A stretch of DNA of 64,000 bases. Source: Capra hircus (taxonomy: Eukaryota > Chordata > Mammalia > Artiodactyla > Bovidae). Made by a program: the position numbers and the translations under genes. The notes beneath the pieces are model-generated. The model had not been told where the DNA came from, searched no databases, and saw only the letters and a list, made by a program, of their open reading frames with translations. Positions 12,426 to 23,009 of this stretch are shown piece after piece (within the stretch, counting starts at the first letter, position 1; every line of letters starts with the position of its first letter). Location of the stretch: the NCBI RefSeq assembly GCF_001704415.2, contig NC_030811.1:5242501-5306500 (forward strand). Reading direction: 5' to 3'.

Positions 12426-13319
12426 TTTACTTTCTAGTCACGCTCAAGGCGAAACTGTTGTGGCCGTAGTTGGACAGCCCCATCTCCCTCCGTGCCGAGA
12501 CTGTTTTCCCTCACAGAGTGGCCGTTGCTTGTGGTGTCGGGCCGAAGCCTCTCCTGGCGTGGAGCGGTCACCCCCTCAGTTTGCGCTGAGTCCATGCTTC
12601 CTCTTCCCAGGGTGCAGCCTGGGCGGGTCAGGCTTTCTGTGCCTTGGGTCCCTCTCCTGTAAAACAGGACCAGTAATGCTCCCTGTCGGTGGGTTGTCAC
12701 AAGGATGAAAAGAGTCAGGGCTCACCCTGTGCCTGTGACGCTGTGAGAGGCGGTGCGTACCTGTGGCCGTCTGGTGGCCAGGCAGGGGGAGGGTAACATG
12801 CCCGCAGGTGCAGAGACGCGGCCACACAAAAAGCTACGGGGCGGCTTTGTCTTTACTGATAGATGAGAATGAGAGAAAGCAACCTAAATCCAATGTGCTA
12901 GTTACTGATTTGATGTTTCCATATATATATCTGAATGATATACAGATTTCTTGCAGCCATTAAAATTTGTGCTATGTGTGAATGTTTAATGTCACAGGGG
13001 ACAAACCACCTGTCAAGTTTAAAAGACAGCCACCAGAATAAAAGAATATTGAATATAGTTCATTGTGTTTTTATCATAACATGTGTACACGTAGATGAAA
13101 GATCGGAAACATTAAAATGTGAACTGTTCCTATCTCAGGCAAACTTTTGGATAGTTTTAACCTTTTGTGTTCTTCTGTAGTTTGAAGTACAGTGATGGCT
13201 GGTTTTTAGGGTCGTTGTGAGGACGGGAGAGTTCTCTTAGGCACTTACAGGGCCTGACCCTGCACATCTAACAAGCAGTTGGATTATTCTTCTCTTATAA
13301 GCCAGTAAGAAGTGCTTGG

Positions 13320-13527
13320 GGCTTCCCTGGTGGCTCAGTGGTAAAGAACCTGCCTGCCAGTTCAGGAGACCTGGGTTCAATTCCTGGGTCAGGAAGATCC
13401 CCTGGAGAAGGAAATGGCAACCTGCTCCAGTATTCTTATCTGGGAAATCCCATGGACAGGGGAGCTGGCGGACTGCAGTCCACAGGGTCACAAAGAGTCA
13501 GGCAGGACTTAGTGACTGGAGATCCAT
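13320..13527 (+). mobile_element. Bov-tA SINE
   Basis: A tRNA-Glu-like head ('cttccctggtggctcagtgg', then 'ggttcaattcctgg') joins a Bov-A unit ('ccctggagaaggaaatggca', 'cacagggtcacaaagagtca'). This is the standard ruminant Bov-tA structure. The tRNA-like part is not a tRNA gene. Confidence 0.93.
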
Positions 13528-13689
13528 ACTTGTCCCCATGCTGTCCTTGGGCGTCAGCCTCAGCTAGGGGCTGCTTAGGAAGCAGAATCCTGTGCCCCCA
13601 GCACCAACGTACCAATCAGAATGTGTTTGTAACAAGATCCCAGGTGATTGACATTCATGTGGACAAAAGAGGCACAGCTGTAGGCCAGG

Positions 13690-13800
13690 GTCCTTGGAAC
13701 GTGAATGTGCCAGAGCCACCTGGAGGGCCTGTGAAACCACTGGCTGGCTTCCCGCCCGGGTTCACATCCGGCAGGTCTGGGGTGGGACCAGAGAATGTGC
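13690..13800 (+). mobile_element. MER5A-like hAT DNA transposon fragment
   Basis: The order 'gccacctggagggcctgtga', then 'caggtctggggtgggacc', then 'agagaatgtgca' follows the nonautonomous MER5A (hAT-Charlie) consensus as I recall it. It has no coding capacity. A similar scrap appears near 29325-29420. Confidence 0.6.
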
Positions 13801-14136
13801 ACCCATCCTGGGGGCTGCTGTCTGCCTCTCTGGGGACCTCCCTTGAAGAACCTCGGGTCAGCCCTGGAGCGGGCACCGTGTGCCTGCTGCCATAGCCTCG
13901 TTGGTATGAGCTAAGAGTTGTTTTTGCGTTTTTAATGATTGAAGAAAATATGCAACCGTGATGTTGCACAATGTGAAAATTATGATCTTCAAGGTTGGTG
14001 TCCATGAATTGAAAGTATTTTATTAGCCCAGAGCCAAACTCATCAGTTTACGGGTTGCTGTAGTTGATTTTGTAGTGTCGGGGCAGAGAGTGGAGTGTTT
14101 GTAACAGACAGTGTTTGGTCTGCAAAGCATAAGATA

Positions 14137-14265
14137 TTTGTTGTTGTTCAGTCACTCAATTGTGTCCACTCTTTGAGACCCCATAGACCGCAACACATCA
14201 GGCTTCCCTGTCCTTCACTATCTCCCCAAGTTTGCTCAAACTCATGCCTGTTGAGTTGGTGATAA
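14137..14265 (-). mobile_element. BovB-derived fragment, reverse
   Basis: Reverse BovB/Bov-A 3' sequence is recognisable from 'ttgttgttgttcagtcactc' through 'tttgctcaaactcatg'. It is noncoding. Confidence 0.8.
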
Positions 14266-15182
14266 GATACTCGTTTTTTGGCCTTGTACAGAAAAATGTT
14301 GCCACCTATGCACGATGTTATTTAGACTGTAATCTGTAAACCCCTGAAGATTCAGTGCAGAGCACGTTAAAATAACTGTAGGAACTGTACTAGGAACTCT
14401 AGAAACTGTACTTGCCTGTAGCAACATATTGAGTGTCAAGTTTAGAAATAAGGCTCCTAAAAAGAGTTCCATATCTTTACGGTATTGGTAGCACTGCCCT
14501 TAATGCCTGGTTCATTCTTCGCCGTGAAGATGAAAGGAAAGGAGAGGCTTATTTGTCATTGTGTCGGTCTCCTTTCGTTGGCTTGAAGTGTGTGGTGGTG
14601 GTTAGTCAGTCAGATGTGTGGCTGTGAACGCACTGGAATGAAGCACGTTGTCTGTCTTCATCACTCTCTGAGGCTAGCTGGGCCTCTCAGCTGAGAGACA
14701 GAGTCTGTGATGCTTTTCTGGGCCTAGCAGTGGTTTCCACACACCTGTACTTCACCCCTTCCTAAGGCGAGCCCAGATAAGGCACCGTGACCACCTTGCA
14801 GAGACCGGCACAGCCTTCGCTCGGGCCACCTGTTCCCCAGCCGCAGAGCACCCTTTCCCAAGCCCAGAAAAGAGGGCGCTCTGGACCGTCAGCAGCTCCC
14901 GGGCAGGCGGGCAGGCTGGGGGTTGTGCATCTCTGAAAGGGGACGAGCTCTGCTCTCTCGCCAAGCTTTGCAGCTGTTACCAGTTTCCATACCTGAGAGT
15001 TGTGTCTAAAAGGGGGCATGCCGTTCTCAGGAGGCTGGCCTTTTGAGGCCACCGTCTTCCCTCCTTAGCTTGGGGTACCCACCTGGGGGAGTGTGTGTCT
15101 TAGCATGGAGCTGAGTTAGCAGGAATTGAAAATCGAGCACGTGGATGGTTCACTTCTCTCTTAACCTTTCCGATTACATCAG

Positions 15183-15395
15183 CAAACTTTGGGGGCTCAA
15201 GTGCAAGGTGGTCTTGGATGTGGCAACAACCAGTTGCCAAAAGCAGATGGAGGAAGTGAAACCAAGAAACAGCGAAGCAAAAGGACTCAGAGGACTGGGG
15301 AGAAAGCGGCGCCTCGGTCAAAGAAGAGGAAAAAGGAGGACGAAGAGAGACAAGCTCTGTACTCCACCAGCGACACCTTCACCCACCTCAAACAG
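15183..15395 (+). CDS. KMT2C: KMT2C coding exon 5: basic linker
   Basis: The 213-nt exon (tail residues 692-762, phase 0 at both ends) begins QTLGAQVQGGLGCGNNQLPK. It then contains a strongly basic stretch with SETKKQRSKRTQRTGEKAAP and a further Arg/Lys run that could serve as a nuclear localisation signal. It ends FTHLKQ at a GTGAGC donor. The residues match recalled human KMT2C closely. Confidence 0.95.
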
Positions 15396-16077
15396 GTGAG
15401 CCTCCCGGAGAGTCCCTGTAAATTTCAAGGAAGTGAGACGTCAGATGCTTTTTCAGCCCTATGTAACTCTCTTGGTTGCCATCATTTCCAAAAAGTAGAG
15501 GGGTAAGAGACATCTCAACAAGGAGCCTAACAGATTCCCTGTTTGCAAGCAAATTGCACCTCTTCCATTGGCACCCCAGAATTACTTTAAAATAGCTGGA
15601 TTGTCGAGATTTACTTACGTTCTAAGGGAGCAGCCTCAGCAGCCAGGAAAATTCTGTCCGCATTCCTTGTGACTCTGGACGCAGAGAAACGCAGGCGTTG
15701 GTCTCTCCCGTAGTAAAGTCCATCCTTACACCTTCATGGCTGTCACAGAAGGTGGGAGACAGCTGCTGAGAGGGCTGCTGGGGGCGCCGAGCCTCAGGTC
15801 CGCCCCGAGTCTTGCTCAGCCGAGAGAAGGAAGGTGTTTTTCTTGCTAGATGCCTGGCAGCATCTCTTTAAGACAGATGAGGATAAGGCTCATTTTTAAG
15901 TATATCTCAAAAAGATCCTGTAGTCTCTCTCACTTATTCCAGCATTTTGACACTTGAAATTTTTAAGTCTTATTTTTCTCAAGCCTTATTTGACTGAGTT
16001 GCCTTGGGTCTTAGGAAAATGGAGAAACACTTGTTTTGTTTGCCGTGTACATTACTCTTAAATGTGTTTTTCAATAG

Positions 16078-16242
16078 CAGCTCTCTCTGCTCCCTCTAAT
16101 GGAACCGGTCATTGGAGTGAACTTTGCCCACTTTCTTCCTTACGGCAGTGGCCAGTTTAATAGTGGGAATCGACTTCTAGGAGCTTTTGGCAGTGCCGCC
16201 CTTGAAGGGGTTTCGGATTACTATTCTCAGTTGATGTACAAG
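16078..16242 (+). CDS. KMT2C: KMT2C coding exon 6: likely cassette exon
   Basis: The 165-nt exon (55 codons, phase 0 at both ends) reads QLSLLPLMEPVIGVNFAHFL and ends DYYSQLMYK at GTATGT. Skipping it would join exon 5 directly to exon 7 in frame, giving KQQNN, which is how I recall the shorter human isoform. The acceptor is a TAGCAG tandem, so one Gln can be included or omitted. The residues match a longer human isoform. No domain is assigned. Confidence 0.9.
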
Positions 16243-17641
16243 GTATGTTTCTCTGCCAAGGTGTCGCCTTGCTTCCTCTTTTGGATACCATAGCCGAACT
16301 GGTAGAGCTGGTCTCGTTTTTCCATCTAGTTTACATCTAATCTTCTAGGTTCCATTTAAACTTGAGTTTAACTCAAAGGTTAAAACTTGACCAAGTAAAG
16401 TGTTTTCATATAGGTCAGAATACACACTGAAAAAACATCCATTATGTGTTTCTGTGGTAGAGGAAAATACTTAGTGTCTTAGGAATCTTTGTTAATTCTT
16501 AAGATGAATCCGAATTCATAGTAAATAGAATAAAAAATTGTAGTTAGGAATTTACCATAAAAAATACGGTGAAAAACCCTGGAAAATGTGTTAAGTCTAA
16601 TAATTTAGGTACCAATTGCAACTATGCATTAATCCTTAAGCTATTAAAATAATACCAAACTAAACCATGTTTATCCTTTGGTATTTTTTTTTTAAACAAA
16701 GTTTTGTGATAGGCTCGTTAGATATTCTTGACTTCACATCCGACTTGTGTAAAGTGATCTTTTTTTTTTTTGCAAAAATGCTTGAGAGCATCATCAGTGT
16801 CCCTGGGGGCGTCTCTTCTTCAGTGTTAAAGCCCTTCTCTTGTGGTGCTCTGTGTGTTACCGTGGTCCGCTTTCCTCTCCAGTTAGAACCTCTCCCAGCT
16901 CTTGCAAACGCCTTCTCTTCTGATGCGGGCTGTTCTCCACACAGCCTCATCATCTTCGTGAGCTCCTAGGTCTTTGCAGCATGTTGACTGTGCCCTGCAC
17001 TTGCTTAGCGTGATGGTGTTGGTAGATGCCAACAGTTCCCGAGAGACAAACAAGTCAAATGACAAAGGGGTGACAGACAGGGAGAACTGTTCGGAGGGAA
17101 CTATGTGTGCTAATGGCTCGATCCGTTTAGTATTATTGCTACTCCTTTTGCTTCTTTTTGAGATTTCTGGACAATCCAGATGCTAATACCTAACACACGA
17201 GTTGCAGTTATTGGAGCGGGATCTAACATTCTCAAATTTTTGATAGAACTGGGGCATATCTTAACTTAATTACTGTTTATTGGTTGAATTTAAAGCTATC
17301 CTTCACTGGCTTTAACAGTGAAACTTCAAGTGAGTTGTATAGAACTGAATGAGGCACAGTGTCAATTTGCTTCTTAATTTCAAAACTGAGTACGCAAGCT
17401 GGGGAAAGCGAGCCTGTGGGTAGCATGTCCAGAGGATTGTGGGTATCTGCTCCACGGAAGAGCCTCCTGGCCTGCACATCTCTTTTTCTTCTTGGTGTGC
17501 ACTTTAGGAATGAAGATGCATCTGATTACATTTCTGTAGCCTTGCTTCCCTGTGCTAAAAATTCACAGAACTAAGTTTTAGCAAGGTCATGGCATATTTG
17601 CTCTGTAGCATATAATTTTAAAATTTTTTGGTCTCCTGCAG
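16243..17641 (+). other. KMT2C: KMT2C intron
   Basis: This is AT-rich sequence with a few short open frames on both strands and no family resemblance. The acceptor region CTGCAGCAG offers two possible AG sites. No repeat was confidently named. Confidence 0.55.
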
Positions 17642-17783
17642 CAGAATAATTTAAGTAATCCTCCAACACCCCCTGCCTCTCTTCCTCCTACACCACCTCC
17701 TATGGCTTGTCAGAAGATGGCAAATGGTTTTGCAACAACTGAAGAGCTTGCTGGAAAAGCTGGCGTGTTAGTGAGCCACGAAG
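17642..17783 (+). CDS. KMT2C: KMT2C coding exon 7: Pro-rich
   Basis: The 142-nt exon begins QNNLSNPPTPPASLPPTPPP and continues MACQKMANGFATTEELAGKA, ending in a split Val codon (g|tt). The Pro-Thr run is disordered and could be an SH3/WW-type ligand; this is inference only. The acceptor is a CAGCAG tandem. The residues are nearly identical to recalled human KMT2C. Confidence 0.96.
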
Positions 17784-17904
17784 GTAGGATGCCAAGCCCG
17801 CGCATGCCGCTTCATGCGGTGAGATGGCAATCAGATTGTGGGGTTCTTCCCATCCATCGGTTCAGCTGAACGTACTTGGGGGGTTTGTGTTTTTACTTTT
17901 CCAG

Positions 17905-18052
17905 TTACCAAAAGCCTAGGATCTAAAGGGTTTCAGCTGCCGTTCAGACCACAAGATGACTTGCTGGCCAGAGCGGTTGCTCAAGGCCCCGAAACGGTGG
18001 ACGTCCCCGCCTCACTCCCAACTCCGCCCCATAACAACCAGGAGGAATTAAG
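17905..18052 (+). CDS. KMT2C: KMT2C coding exon 8
   Basis: The 148-nt exon follows an unusually short 121-nt intron. It encodes VTKSLGSKGFQLPFRPQDD, then LLARAVAQGPETVDVPASLP and HNNQEEL, leaving two bases of an Arg codon. Borders are TTCCAG and GTAGGC. It is conserved against recalled human protein. Confidence 0.96.
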
Positions 18053-19190
18053 GTAGGCGTTCCTTGCTCTCAGATACCTGTTAGTTATTTCATTTATTAG
18101 GAAACATTGTTTATGTTTGTATATAGCATAACGTCTATAGGAAAGGCATGTAAAGACATTTAAAAGGTAAAATTTGGTGAGTAATTTTCTTCAGAATTTA
18201 TCCATTATAAAAATTCTTATGATTAAATATAATTTGTACATTTTAGAAATCTCCTGATATAGGAAATTCAGCAAATAATCAAATAGACAGTAAAGCAGTG
18301 GGACATGCACAGTATTCCAAAGATCATTGTCCAAGCTGAAGTTCCTCTGCTTTATTAATGAGAAAGCTGTGGGCTGACTGGGAGGCCTTGTCCAGAGTTA
18401 GGACCCAGGCCTCTTCCTCCTGCACCTCACTGCTGGCTTTGTGTGAGTCGTGAGTCAGGCGCCATGTGGTGGGCAGCTTCCCAGGTGTGCGTGTATAGTG
18501 CCCACCCTGGTTGTTCAGGGACCCTCTCCTGGGTCCCGTGTTAAACGCTGCTTAAACCACATCCTTCAGCACAAAGGTGTCTGCTCGGGGATGGGTGAGA
18601 CCCCAGGCTCTCAGGCTGCCCTGCCACGTTTAGCCCAGGACACATTCGCCTTCCAGCCCCAGTTGCCTTGGTAACCTTTAGCTTCTGGTCTCATCTCTTC
18701 TGTTTTTTTCACTTTAACTTTATCCATTAAGAAAAATACAGGCCTCTGAAGCCTGAGGCCTTCAGGTTCTCACCCTTCCCCTCTTTAAGTCAGCTGCAGC
18801 CGTGGGAGAGCTGTCTGCCCTGAGACTGGCCGCGTGGGGGACGCACTTGCCCCTCTTCCTACACACGTCTCGCTGGGCTGGGACCCTGCAGGGCTGGGAG
18901 CCTTCTGTCTGTGCTGAGTTACAGATGCAGCATCTTCCTCCTTTGCCAGCTCTTTAAACTTGGATGCTGAAGCTTTAGTCAGAAGACATGTACTTCAGTT
19001 ACTTCATAGTTCAACACATTTATTTCTTTCCAAGGGAATTCCTGTTTGGTCCGAACTGAATCTGTGGCTTCTCATGTTACCGTCGCTGTGCAGTCACAGT
19101 GAGGTCACAGGCGTGGACAGGCAGGGCCGCTGCGGGAAGCCCCCGCGGTGGATGTGCCCGTATGCCCACACGTGTTTCCCCTCCTCTCAG
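18053..19190 (+). other. KMT2C: KMT2C intron
   Basis: The first half is AT rich and the second half GC rich. No repeat family or exon was recognised. The acceptor CCTCTCAG precedes the next exon. Confidence 0.55.
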
Positions 19191-19369
19191 GGTGCAGGAG
19201 CACGGGGGAGAGCGGGACAGCCCTGACAGCTTTGTCCCCTCATCCTCCCCTGAGAGCGTGGTTGGGATGGAAGTGAGCAGGTACCCGGACCTGTCACTAG
19301 TCAAAGAGGAGCCCCCGGAGCCCGTGCCGTCCCCCATCATCCCCATCCTTCCCAGCAACGCCGGCAGAG
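19191..19369 (+). CDS. KMT2C: KMT2C coding exon 9: Ser/Pro-rich with VKEE motif
   Basis: The 179-nt exon (tail residues 914-973) reads RVQEHGGERDSPDSFVPSSS, then ESVVGMEVSRYPDLSLVKEE and PPEPVPSPIIPILPSNAG. VKEE (19300-19311), followed by Pro, fits the sumoylation consensus. The first part (HGGERDS) differs from recalled human (HCGDRDT), while the rest is conserved. It ends in a split codon at GTAGGG. Confidence 0.95.
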
Positions 19370-19457
19370 GTAGGGGCACCCGGTGTGGGGGAGGGTGGGC
19401 TACTGCTTGAGTCTAGAAAAGGCTTAACACGCAGCTTGTCCTTGCTGTTTTTTTAAG

Positions 19458-19594
19458 GCTTGGAATCCAGAAGGAATGATATCAAAACTGAGCCAGGCAC
19501 TTTATTTTTCACGTCACCTTTTGGCTCATCCCCAAATGGTCCCAGGTCGGGTCTGATATCTGTGGCAATCACCCTGCACCCTGCAGCTGCTGAG
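19458..19594 (+). CDS. KMT2C: KMT2C coding exon 10: IKTE motif
   Basis: The 137-nt exon after an 88-nt intron encodes LESRRNDIKTEPGTLFFTSP, then FGSSPNGPRSGLISVAITLH and PAAAE. IKTE (19481-19492) is a canonical sumoylation-type site and is followed by Pro. It ends in phase 0 at GTAAAG. It is strongly conserved against recalled human KMT2C. Confidence 0.95.
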
Positions 19595-21125
19595 GTAAAG
19601 GTGGGCTGGCTGCGTGGCCTGCAGAGCAGCACCAGGCTAGGGCTGGCTGAGCCGCCCCCACATGCCCGCTGCTGCGAGCGTGGTGGGCCGGTCTCAGCCG
19701 AAGCCAGACAGAAAGGGCGGGTGAAGTCAGAGCTCTCGTCGTTTTACTAAAGAATGTATAGATGGAGCACTCTTCAGTGTCTGTGTGTGCGCGGAGCACT
19801 CCTTAGAGTGTGTGTGCGTACGCAGAGCACTCCTTAGAGAGTGTCTGTGTACGTGGAGCACTCCTTAGAGAGTGTCTGTGTGTACGCGGAGCACTCCTTA
19901 GAGTGTCTGTGTACACGGAGCACTCCTTAGAGTGTGTGTGTACGCGGAGCAGTCCTTAGAGTGTATGTGGTTATGTGGAGTACTCCTTGGAGTGTGTGTG
20001 TGTGTACACGGAGCACTCCTTAGTGTCTGTGTACGTGGAGCACTCCTTAGAGTGTGTGTGCATACGCAGAGCACTGCTTAGAGAGTGTCTGTGTATGTGG
20101 AGCACTCCTTAGTGTCTGTGTGTATGCGGAGCACTCCTTAAAGAGTGTGTACGCGGAGCACTCCTTAGAGAGTGTCTGTGTGTACGCAGAGCATTCCTTA
20201 GAGAGTGTCTGTGTACGCAGAGCACTCCTTAGTGTGTGTGTGTGTATGCGGAGCACTCCTTAGAGTGGTGTGTGTTTGCGGAGCACTCCTTAGAGAGTGT
20301 GTGTACGCGGAGCACTCCTTAGAGTGTATGTGTGTACGCGGAGTACTCCTTAGAGTGTGTGTGTGTATGCGGAGCACTCCTTAGAGAGTGTGTGTACGCG
20401 GAGCACTCCTTAGAGTGTATGTGGGTATGTGGAGCACTCCTTAGAGTGTGTGTGTACGCGGAGCACTCCTTAGAGTGTGTGTGTACGCGGAGCACTCCTT
20501 AGAGTGTGTGTGTGTACACGGAGCATTCCTTAGTGTGTATGTGGGTATGTGGAGCACTCCTTAGAGAGCAGCCTTTTGATGACTGTTTTCACACAGTTAA
20601 GCAGTGAGGAACTTTCTCATCAGCTATGAATGTGTTCCAGTTCCCGTATCAGACATTAGTACATTTCTGAGGACTCTGTTAATTCTTGAAGGCATTTTGT
20701 TGGCAGCCAAGTTCATAGTCACTGACGGGGTGTTTTGGTTGTCAACAGAAAATAGTGGTGTGTTCTTGTAGATTATGGCAGACTTCTGCCCAGAGCTGCA
20801 AGAGTCCACTTGAACGAAGCTTCTGACCAGCTGCAAAAACCATGACAAGTCTTATTACTCGCTCATTGCTTGTGCTAAAACATCTAAAACAATTTAATGC
20901 TCTGATGGATGCTTAACATTAATTGGAGCCCCTGTGCGAGGACCTCTGTTTATGAGAGCTTTGTTTGGATATTGGCCCATCGCAACCCTTCCTCCTCCTG
21001 AGACTCTCAGGTCTGAACAAGAATGGCTGGGTTTGCTTGCAGTGTATGTGTTTGTCCCAGCGTGAGTGTTCCCACGGTGTCCTCTGTTCCTCTGGGCGGT
21101 AACGCAGTGTTTGCCTTTGTTCTAG
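19595..21125 (+). other. KMT2C: KMT2C intron containing a minisatellite
   Basis: About half of the intron is a tandem repeat (see the entry at 19755-20570). The remaining sequence up to the TTCTAG acceptor is unique and shows no exon. Confidence 0.8.
19755..20570 (+). repeat. Intronic minisatellite, about 27 copies of a ~30-bp unit
   Basis: The core gcggagcactccttagag recurs about 27 times. Between cores lie variable spacers made of GT dinucleotides and a 'tacg' block, so unit length varies from about 25 to 35 bp. Homogeneous cores with variable GT spacers suggest length polymorphism. Open frames crossing it on both strands are by-products of the periodicity. Confidence 0.95.
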
Positions 21126-21375
21126 AACATTAGCAGTGTTGTGGCTGCATTTTCCGACCTCCTCCATGTTCGGATCCCTAACAGCTACGAGGTTAGTAAT
21201 GCTCCAGATGTTCCATCCGTGGGTTTGGTCAGTAGCCACAGAGTAAACCCAGGTTTGGAGTATCGACAGCGTGTATTTCTTCGTGGGCCTCCACCAGGAT
21301 CTGCGCGCCCTCCCAGGCTAGCCAGCTCTTTCCACCTGAAGCAGCCTAGCACGCCGCTCCCTCCGGCAAGCAATG
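21126..21375 (+). CDS. KMT2C: KMT2C coding exon 11
   Basis: The 250-nt exon (tail residues 1020-1102) begins NISSVVAAFSDLLHVRIPNS and continues YEVSNAPDVPSVGLVSSHRV. It then passes into a less conserved Pro-rich end, with RGPPPGSARPPRLASSF. It ends in a split Gly codon at GTGAGC. It matches recalled human KMT2C, where this segment is a conserved helix-rich block before the Cys cluster. Confidence 0.96.
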
Positions 21376-22869
21376 GTGAGCTGGTTTACGTGTCACTAAC
21401 TCGAAACGCTCTTGACGCCAAAGTCACGCTCCTCCTCTGCAATCTCACTTCGGTCTTAGCGAATAACAGGTCACATGCCGGCCGGTCCTCGGTGGATTAA
21501 CCCCCGTGTGTTCTGCCTTCTGTGGTGACCTGATCTGTGGTGCCCGGGGCTGCATTAGAGCCTGCGTCAGCGGGGCGCTCATTGCACCCCCAGACTTGTT
21601 CACCCCCCTGCCCACTTCCCCTGCGCCCAGGGTGCAGACAGACTGTCCCACCTGTGTCCTTTCCCATCTCTCCCGCGCTGTCTCCAGGCCTTTCTCTGCC
21701 GCAGGCCTGCCAGCACCATTCCCGCCGCCGAGAGGGGTGGCCCTTGCCTCAGCCGAGCAAGGCCCCCCCGCCCCCAGCCTTGCCCCACGCCCCTCGTCTC
21801 TTCGCTCATTGGGCTGCTGCGTCTTGTTCGCGCTCGCCTGCCGTTGGAGCCCAGCCGCGCTCGGGCCTCCCTGGGAGAGGCTGAGTCCTCAGCTCCAGCC
21901 CCTCGGTCACTCAGGTCCGCCCTGCTTCTCCCCGTGACCCTCCGCAGCCACACAAGTGCTGCACTCTGCGGGGCCTCGGGCCTTCTAATCGGGTCCTGAC
22001 CAGTTTTTATCTTAGCCCCAGAATCTCTCTGTCTCTCTGTGACTTTCCTGTTGCACTCACGTAAGACTCTGGTGTGTGAGCCTCTTCACTTTCCATAAGA
22101 CATTTCGTGTCATCTTCACCTACAAGCAGAAGCACTCTCCCTCCCGACTCACTTCACTCGTAGACCGGAGGTGACACGTGTGTGTCCAGGGTTCACACGT
22201 AGACCGGAGATGACACGCGTGTGTCCAGGGTTCACACGTAGACCGGAGATGGCAAGCGTGTGTCCAGGGTTCACACATAGACCAGAGATGACACGCGTGT
22301 GTCCAGGGTTCACACACAGACCAGAGATGACACGTGTGTGTCCAGGGTTCACACGTAGACCGGAGATGACATGTGTGTCCAGGGTTCACACATAGACCGG
22401 AGATGACACGCATGTGTCCAGGGTTCATACATAGACTGGAGATGACACGCATGTGTCCAGGGTTCACACGTAGACCGGAGGTGACGTGTGTCCAGGGTTC
22501 ACATGTAGACCGGAGATGACACGCATGTGTCCAGGGTTCATACCTAGACTGGAGATGACACGCATGTGTCCAGGGTTCACATGCAGACCAGAGATGACAC
22601 GCGTGTGTCCAGGGTTCACACGTAGACTGGAGATGACGTGTGTGTCCCAGGTTCATTCTGCGCTTCTCCCAGCCCTGTGTCCAGCCATGTGAGGAGAGCT
22701 TCCTTTCCTCGTCCCCCAGTGTCCTGCACAGAGCAGATGCCCCGCAACCACTGCCAAGAAGACTGCTCTCACTGAAGGCCTGGAGCCGCGCGCCGCGCCC
22801 GGTGGACGGGCGCCGTGCCGCACGCCCCGTGCTGCTGGTGCTTGTTGCTGACGCGCACTCTGTCCCCAG
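21376..22869 (+). other. KMT2C: KMT2C GC-rich intron containing a 39-bp minisatellite
   Basis: The first 770 bases are GC rich and CpG rich with no recognised element. A 39-bp tandem repeat occupies about 22155-22660. The last 200 bases are again GC rich. Open frames here have no family resemblance. Confidence 0.8.
22155..22660 (+). repeat. Intronic 39-bp minisatellite, 13 copies
   Basis: The unit contains cacgtagaccggagatgac followed by acgcgtgtgtccagggttc, and 'ccagggttc' or a one-base variant recurs 13 times at about 39-bp spacing. Copies differ by a few substitutions and small deletions. Because 39 is a multiple of three, the array is open in several frames and yields repetitive hypothetical proteins that are not genes. 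Confidence 0.96.
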
Positions 22870-23009
22870 GTCTCTGTGGATACAAGGATGCCGGCCGCGG
22901 CGTCTCAGCGCGCGCGGCGCTCAGGCCCCAGTGGTGCTGTCACTGCAAGGTGGTCATCCTGGGCAGCGGCGTGAGGAAGTCGGCCAGAGATCTGGCCTTT
23001 GTGAACCAG
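22870..23009 (+). CDS. KMT2C: KMT2C coding exon 12: Cys cluster start
   Basis: The 140-nt exon encodes GLCGYKDAGRGVSARAALRP, then QWCCHCKVVILGSGVRKSAR and DLAFVNQ. The C-C-H-C run followed by the next exon's VFCSNNC suggests a small zinc-binding knuckle (inference). The first third has drifted to Gly/Ala/Arg relative to recalled human (SSHGIAES), while the Cys part is conserved. The donor is GTACTC. Confidence 0.94.

Larger units (their letters stand above)
10935..15182 (+). other. KMT2C: KMT2C intron with SINEs and a DNA transposon scrap
   Basis: The intron contains MIR-like cores near 12350-12425 and 12630-12710, a Bov-tA SINE at 13320-13527, a MER5A-like fragment near 13690-13800, and a reverse BovB piece at about 14137-14265. 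I found no exon. Open frames in the GC-rich parts lack recognisable protein. Confidence 0.65.

Noticed and set aside
13320..13395. tRNA gene candidates in SINE heads (here and at the other Bov-tA and CHR copies)
   Set aside because: They are tRNA-derived SINE heads with degraded cloverleaf and fused Bov-A or CHR bodies, not tRNA genes.
20047..20263. Repetitive open frames on both strands near 20 kb
   Set aside because: They arise from the roughly 30-bp minisatellite and have no coding evidence.
22120..22656. Minus-strand repetitive 178-residue open frame (and similar plus-strand frames)
   Set aside because: It is the 39-bp intronic minisatellite read in frame. The unit is a multiple of three bases, there is no splice or start context, and no known protein resembles it.
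22155..22660. Possible CRISPR-like array
   Set aside because: Units are contiguous and nearly identical throughout with no unique spacers, and the locus is a mammalian intron.
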